Origin: Bryobacter aggregatus MPL3
GTDB taxonomy: Bacteria > Acidobacteriota > Terriglobia > Bryobacterales > Bryobacteraceae
NCBI RefSeq assembly: GCF_000702445.1
Contig: NZ_JNIF01000003.1
Span: forward strand, 3,720,001-3,784,000
DNA length: 64,000 nt
Direction: 5' to 3'
This document shows, piece after piece, positions 60,230 through 64,000 of this stretch; position 1 is the stretch's first letter; each line of letters begins with the position of its first letter. The position numbers and the translations under genes were made by a program. The notes below the pieces were generated by a model, which was not told where the DNA came from, did no database searches, and saw nothing but the letters and a program-made list of their open reading frames with translations.

Positions 60230-61022
60230 GGCGATCGGCCACGCGGGAGAGATCCTGCAAGGCGCCATCGGCAACGAAGCGTTCCTGGTGACCCTGCCTG
60301 CGCCCGTGCTGCAAAGCACTGCGACAGCGGAACCGGTAGCTAGATGGTGTATTGATCCCGGGACGAAGTGGAAAGCGCTGCGCGCGGCACAGATGGCGAC
60401 TGCAGCCTGGGGCGTCTCCGCCCAGTTTCGTTTGCAAATTCTGTCTGCAATCCCGGAAGGCCGCGGTTGCGGATCTTCGACATCGGACTGTGTCGCTGCG
60501 GTCCGCGCGGTGGCAAATTGCCTGGGCCGCTCCGTCAGTGAAGAGGAAACGGCAACCCATGTCCATGCCGCGGAAGCAGCGAGCGACTCGACCATGTACG
60601 GCGAAAGCCCGGTGGTCTTTCTGCCGCGTCGCGGCGTGCTGCTGCGCCGCATTGAGGGCGGCTGGCCTCCGACGCATGTGACGGTTTTCGATCTCGGTGG
60701 TCCGCCGGTGGACACGCTGAGCATCGAGATTGGAGAGCGCCCGGAACACCAATCGCTGCTCGAGCAACTCGAAGGCGGTTTTTTCCGTCGCGATCTCCAG
60801 TGCATTGCCGAGGTGGCAACCGCGAGCGCCCATTTGCAGCAGGAGCAACATCCGCGAGCTTCCTGGCGGCCGATCTATCATGCGGCGATCGAAGCCGGAG
60901 CGCTTGGAGTGGCTGTCGCCCACAGCGGCAACGTTGCCGCCGCTCTTTCGCGGCATCCGCTCGATCTGCCTGCGCTGTATCGATACCAACTCGGAGACAA
61001 TTCATGCCAATCCTTCTCGTAG
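60204..61022 (+). CDS. pduX: L-threonine kinase, PduX-like (GHMP family)
   Basis: About 272 residues. FGRGEAIGHAGEILQGAIGN at the start matches the PduX opening (G-x-x-GE-LQG), and IPEGRGCGSSTSDCVAAVRAV is the GHMP glycine-rich ATP loop with the PduX-specific GxGSSTAD form. It phosphorylates L-threonine to the substrate of CobC for B12 side-chain synthesis. The start is uncertain: TTG 60204, nine bases after a GGGAGGG sequence, is my choice; TTG 60168 is also open. Both overlap btuC. Confidence 0.82.
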   Translation: MSGSFGRGEAIGHAGEILQGAIGNEAFLVTLPAPVLQSTATAEPVARWCIDPGTKWKALRAAQMATAAWGVSAQFRLQILSAIPEGRGCGSSTSDCVAAVRAVANCLGRSVSEEETATHVHAAEAASDSTMYGESPVVFLPRRGVLLRRIEGGWPPTHVTVFDLGGPPVDTLSIEIGERPEHQSLLEQLEGGFFRRDLQCIAEVATASAHLQQEQHPRASWRPIYHAAIEAGALGVAVAHSGNVAAALSRHPLDLPALYRYQLGDNSCQSFS

Positions 61023-61504
61023 GCGGTGGGAGCCGCAGCGGCAAAAGCAGTTACGCGCTGCAGCTTGCGGCAGAGCGAGGCGCCCGCAAAGGCTTCATCG
61101 CCACCGCCCAGACTTTTGATGATGAGATGCGCGAGCGCGTCCGTCTGCATCGGGAAGAGCGGGGCAGCGATTACACGACTATCGAGGAGCCGGTTGCGAT
61201 CGAGAAGGCTCTCGCAGAACTCGAAACAAAAGTGGACGTAATTGTTCTCGATTGCCTGACGCTCTGGCTCAGCAACCTGATGCTTGGCGAACACAAAGTG
61301 GACATCACGAAAGTGCTCGATCGCTTTGCCGCCTCGCCACTGCCCTGCATCCTGATCACGAACGAAGTGGGCTGCGGCATTGTTCCCGAGAACCCATTGG
61401 CGAGACGATTTCGCGATGAGGCGGGCCGCCTGAACCAACAGACGGCCGCGCGCGCAACGGAAGTTTACGGAGTGATGTTTGGAATCCCGCTCCGTCTGAA
61501 GTGA
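61004..61504 (+). CDS. cobU: Adenosylcobinamide kinase / adenosylcobinamide-phosphate guanylyltransferase CobU
   Basis: A 166-residue CobU/CobP enzyme, the normal length. The P-loop GGGSRSGKSSYALQLAAE, then FIATAQTFDDEMRERVRLHREERG (conserved A-(A/T)-D-EM--RI--H---R), DCLTLWLSNL and TNEVGCGIVPENPLARRFRDEAGRLNQ complete the family pattern. It phosphorylates adenosylcobinamide and attaches GMP, the step before ligand joining by CobS. It starts inside the pduX stop and is the last gene of the operon; four bases separate it from the convergent DUF1501 gene. Confidence 0.95.
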   Translation: MPILLVGGGSRSGKSSYALQLAAERGARKGFIATAQTFDDEMRERVRLHREERGSDYTTIEEPVAIEKALAELETKVDVIVLDCLTLWLSNLMLGEHKVDITKVLDRFAASPLPCILITNEVGCGIVPENPLARRFRDEAGRLNQQTAARATEVYGVMFGIPLRLK

Positions 61505-61508
61505 CGCA

Positions 61509-62843
61509 CTAAGCGAGGAAGTTCAGATTGCGAACGGGGAAGTACTTCAGATTGGGGAAGATGGCGTCGAGATCAGTGTCGGCGACGCCGAACCAGCGGG
61601 CGAGCGTCGCACCATATTGATCGAGCGAGGTGGAAGGCAGCAAAGCGCCTCGATTGCCGCTATCGTCCGGGCCACCGAGAGCGAGGTCCGGGAAGGCGCC
61701 ATAAAGATCGCCTCCTTGGACTGCGCCGCCCAGTACGAGGAAGTGGCTCCCCCAGCCATGGTCTGTGCCCGTACCGCTCGGCTGTAGCGTGCGTCCGAAT
61801 TCAGACTCTGTGAAGGTGGTGACTCCATCGGCGATGCCCATTTCCTGCGTCGCCTGATACAGCGCGAGCATGCCAGCCGACAATTGCTTGAACAAATCCC
61901 ATTGCTGCCAGCCTTGGGCCGAATGCGTATCGAAGCCGCCGAGAGAACAGAAGAAGACTTGCCGCTTCATGCCGGTCGCACCGCGCAGCCGCATGATCTG
62001 TGCTACCTGCAGCAACTGCTGTCCGATGGAGGTGCTTGGGAAGGGCTTGGCAAAGGCCGTGCCTGTCGAGAGCCCGCTCAGCATTCCCGATAGAGTCATC
62101 GCGTCCTGCCGGACATGGTTGGCAGTCTGGACAATGGAGAGCCCACTATCCATGGTGAGAATCTGTTGCAGGGCGGCCTGACGGGCGGCTGCGGCCGTTG
62201 CTGGCCAGACATTCATGCCGCTGGGCGCCATCTCGTAGCCCGGGATCAGACTCGCCGATTGGATGACATTGCCGGTTCCAAAGAGTTGTTGTCCGGACAT
62301 CGAGATCGAGGCGGGGAAACGGGCGCCTCCATTCAGCGCGTTCATCGCGTCGGCGGTGCGGCCAGCCCAACCTGTGCCGCCGCTGCCGCCTGGCGTCGCG
62401 GTCTGCATCTGCACCACCTGATCGGCATGCGAGAAAAGATTGCTCGGCACCTTGACCGCCGCTTGCAAAAATTGCTGGCGCGAGGTGGGCTGCACCAGAT
62501 TGCCGACATTGGCAACCAATGCCAGTCTGCCTTGGGCAAAGATCGGATGGATGGCGGCCAGCCCATCGTTGAGCGCATAGGGCGTGCCGTTCGGGGTGGT
62601 GATGGCGAGCAGTTTCGCACTGTTGTCGGGAAGGGCCAGGGAGCCGCGTGCTGCCTTATAGGCATTGAACTGCGCCGTACTTTGCGGGATGAGCAGGTTA
62701 TGGCCGTCGTTGCCGCCCATCAGGAAAATGCAAACGAGCGCTTTGTAGTCGGAACTCTGGGCCGAGGCGTTTCTCAGGTCGAACTGCGAGAGGCCACTGA
62801 TGGTGGCAAGTTTCAAGATCGAACGGCGGGTGGTTTGATTCAT
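61509..62843 (-). CDS. DUF1501 (sulfatase-like fold) exported protein
   Basis: A 444-residue protein with a twin-arginine-type signal (NQTTRRSILKLATISGLSQ). Family marks: YKALVCIFLMGGNDGHNLLIP near the N-terminus, HADQVVQMQTATP, GGFDTHSAQGWQQWDLF, TFTESEFGRTLQPSGTGTDHGWGSHFLVLGGAV (split over the FGRT and GTDHGWG motifs). DUF1501 proteins have an alkaline-phosphatase/sulfatase-like fold of unknown function and are usually encoded with DUF1800, as here (nine-base gap). Confidence 0.9.
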   Translation of the reverse strand: MNQTTRRSILKLATISGLSQFDLRNASAQSSDYKALVCIFLMGGNDGHNLLIPQSTAQFNAYKAARGSLALPDNSAKLLAITTPNGTPYALNDGLAAIHPIFAQGRLALVANVGNLVQPTSRQQFLQAAVKVPSNLFSHADQVVQMQTATPGGSGGTGWAGRTADAMNALNGGARFPASISMSGQQLFGTGNVIQSASLIPGYEMAPSGMNVWPATAAAARQAALQQILTMDSGLSIVQTANHVRQDAMTLSGMLSGLSTGTAFAKPFPSTSIGQQLLQVAQIMRLRGATGMKRQVFFCSLGGFDTHSAQGWQQWDLFKQLSAGMLALYQATQEMGIADGVTTFTESEFGRTLQPSGTGTDHGWGSHFLVLGGAVQGGDLYGAFPDLALGGPDDSGNRGALLPSTSLDQYGATLARWFGVADTDLDAIFPNLKYFPVRNLNFLA

Positions 62844-62852
62844 GGGATTTCC

Positions 62853-64000
62853 TTAGTACTGCACCGTGTAATAGCCCGAGAGAGCTGTCAGATAGAGCGC
62901 TGTGATGACGCGTTGGTTGTTGTCAGATGCCGCGGCGATCGCTGTTGCAAGGCTGTCTTTGAGCGATTGCGGCATGCGTCCATAGAGCAGTGTCGCGTTC
63001 ACCTGTTCGATTAACGCGTTGGCATCGGCGGCGACCGCGTTGAAGGGCGCGAGGTTGATCGAGAGGTCGCTGGCGTTCGGGTTCAGCAACAGCTCGTAGA
63101 AGAAGTTGCCCCGCAGGATTGCTTCCGTGGGGCTGTAGATCTGGAACTCCGGCCCGGCCAGTGTGCCTCCTTGAATCCGGTACAGCAGCGAGTAATGTCC
63201 GAAGACGGAAGGCGCAGCGAGCGGAGTTTGGCCCATGGTGGTCAGCGACCAGACGCGGAGGTTGTCTGGCGTTAAAGTTCCCTGCAGCGAACGGATAAAT
63301 TCGACAATGCCATACTCGGCATCTTTCAATCGTCCCTGCTGCGGCGTGGCTTGATCCTGACGGGCTTCGGCATCGGTGAGAATCGCGGTGAGCACCGCCT
63401 TGAGATCTCCTTTTGTTCCCGCACCGTTGTTGTTCCAAACGTTGACGACGCGTTGCACGTAGGGGCCGCTCGGGTTGCTCGTGACCAAGGCGCGGATCAG
63501 TCGCAGGACGACGAAGGGCGCGGTGTTGGGGTGATTGAAGAGACAGTCGAGCGCCTGGTTCGTTTCGGCGGCGACAGTGAGGCCAGCCGGGATCGCGCAG
63601 CCGCCGATGAGCGTCTTTGCGGTCTTGTCATGGAACTGTTCTCGAACCTCCATGGAAGGCGCATTGAAGGATTCCCAGTTTGCTCCGCCCATCTGACCGC
63701 CTGCGGGCGTCGGGAAGGTCCAGCCGGTGAGCGCCTTTGCCATCTGGCTGACGGTGGTCTGGTCATAGGTGGCGATCGTGTTGCCCTGACTATCCAACTG
63801 CGGCGTGCCGTCGGGATTCAAGAGGACGAGGCCGGTGGTAAAGAGCTGCATCACCTCGCGAGCGTAGTTCTCGTTGGGCATGCTGTTTCCGGTTGCCTTT
63901 TGCGAGTTCGCCAGATCGAGATACTTGCCCATCTGCGGGCTGACCGTGATGTCCCAGAGCAACTGCCGGTAGTTGCCAAAGGTGTTGCGGCTGAGGATTT
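62853..64000 (-). CDS. DUF1800 domain protein, C-terminal part (5' end beyond the window)
   Basis: At least 382 residues; the frame stays open to position 64000, so the N-terminus lies outside. Seen motifs are RNTFGNYRQLLWDIT, MGKYLDLANSQKATGNSMPNENYAREVMQLFTTGL (the conserved Y-LDN--S---NENYARE--EL-TLG pattern), VSQMAKALTGW, FHD--AKTLIGG, CLFNHPNTAPFVVLRLIRALV and LGGHS-like FGHYSLLYRI further on. DUF1800 proteins are exported partners of DUF1501 with unknown function. The apparent TTG start at 63962 is internal, not the true start. Confidence 0.9.
   Translation of the reverse strand, partial: ILSRNTFGNYRQLLWDITVSPQMGKYLDLANSQKATGNSMPNENYAREVMQLFTTGLVLLNPDGTPQLDSQGNTIATYDQTTVSQMAKALTGWTFPTPAGGQMGGANWESFNAPSMEVREQFHDKTAKTLIGGCAIPAGLTVAAETNQALDCLFNHPNTAPFVVLRLIRALVTSNPSGPYVQRVVNVWNNNGAGTKGDLKAVLTAILTDAEARQDQATPQQGRLKDAEYGIVEFIRSLQGTLTPDNLRVWSLTTMGQTPLAAPSVFGHYSLLYRIQGGTLAGPEFQIYSPTEAILRGNFFYELLLNPNASDLSINLAPFNAVAADANALIEQVNATLLYGRMPQSLKDSLATAIAAASDNNQRVITALYLTALSGYYTVQY

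Noticed and set aside
59366-60805. 479-residue minus-strand frame
   Set aside because: Antisense to btuC and pduX; Ser/Arg/Gln-rich with no recognisable fold.

Overview
The window most likely comes from a member of the Acidobacteriota, probably of the Solibacter/Bryobacter kind. This is inferred from gene content: a very large MacB/FtsX-type permease of the acidobacterial duplicated orphan permease (ADOP) type, a PEP-CTERM protein, a DUF1501/DUF1800 pair, paired M16 peptidases, a secreted DinB protein, a secreted DUF1080 protein and a PQQ-type sugar dehydrogenase. The DNA is moderately GC-rich, genes are densely packed, and many starts overlap the preceding stop as ATGA, GTGA or TTGA. No rRNA, tRNA or CRISPR array was seen. 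All functional calls come from reading motifs by eye; no database was searched.

Layout, 1-14.8 kb: aldehyde dehydrogenase with a DUF779 partner (cut by the window edge), a PQQ-type dehydrogenase, an intact IS630-family element beside a decayed zinc-finger gene, a DUF1080 hydrolase, RecJ, an exopolysaccharide-type block (O-antigen ligase-like protein, TPR protein, divergent FecR protein), an AlkA/Ogt alkylation-repair pair, a glucosaminidase-like protein, a LolA-like protein and an acyl-CoA dehydrogenase. 15-23.8 kb: an efflux or lipoprotein-handling ABC operon (adaptor, ATPase, a 56-residue membrane microprotein, ADOP permease, second ATPase) that ends in its own NtrC-type regulator, histidine kinase and TPR protein. 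A sigma-54-like promoter and an inverted-repeat activator site lie in front of it. 23.8-26.5 kb: a secreted TPR protein and a MocR-type regulator.

26.5-32.5 kb is the most unusual region: a compact type III-A-like CRISPR effector operon (cas10-csm2-csm3-csm4-csm5) whose last gene abuts an ExeA/TniB-like AAA+ ATPase. The Cas10 homologue has no HD nuclease domain and no zinc cysteines, and both the aspartate motif and the GGDD motif of the cyclase site are altered. Csm3 keeps the target-RNA-cleaving aspartate. Csm2 has a 73-residue Arg/Gly/Pro-rich N-terminal extension and Csm4 an acidic C-terminal tail. No Cas6, Cas1, Cas2, CARF effector or array is present in the window. I read it as a signalling-dead, RNA-targeting or RNA-binding effector that has been reduced or repurposed.

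32.5-49.8 kb: a PEP-CTERM protein, a three-domain fusion (penicillin-binding-like transpeptidase, SpoIID, HExxH peptidase), a thioesterase, an M16 peptidase pair plus a related secreted protein, a sensor/receiver cluster, a four-gene operon (amidohydrolase, DinB, ThuA-like, unknown), a lipoprotein and an S9 peptidase. 49.9-61.5 kb: a vitamin B12 locus with BluB on the opposite strand. On the plus strand a cobalamin riboswitch precedes a chain of overlapping genes (BtuB, PduO-type adenosyltransferase, CbiZ, CobQ, CbiB, CobC, BtuF, BtuD, BtuC, PduX, CobU). Together they import corrinoids, remodel them through cobyric acid and rebuild the lower ligand; CobS and CobT are not in the window. 61.5-64 kb: DUF1501 and DUF1800 proteins, the latter cut by the edge.
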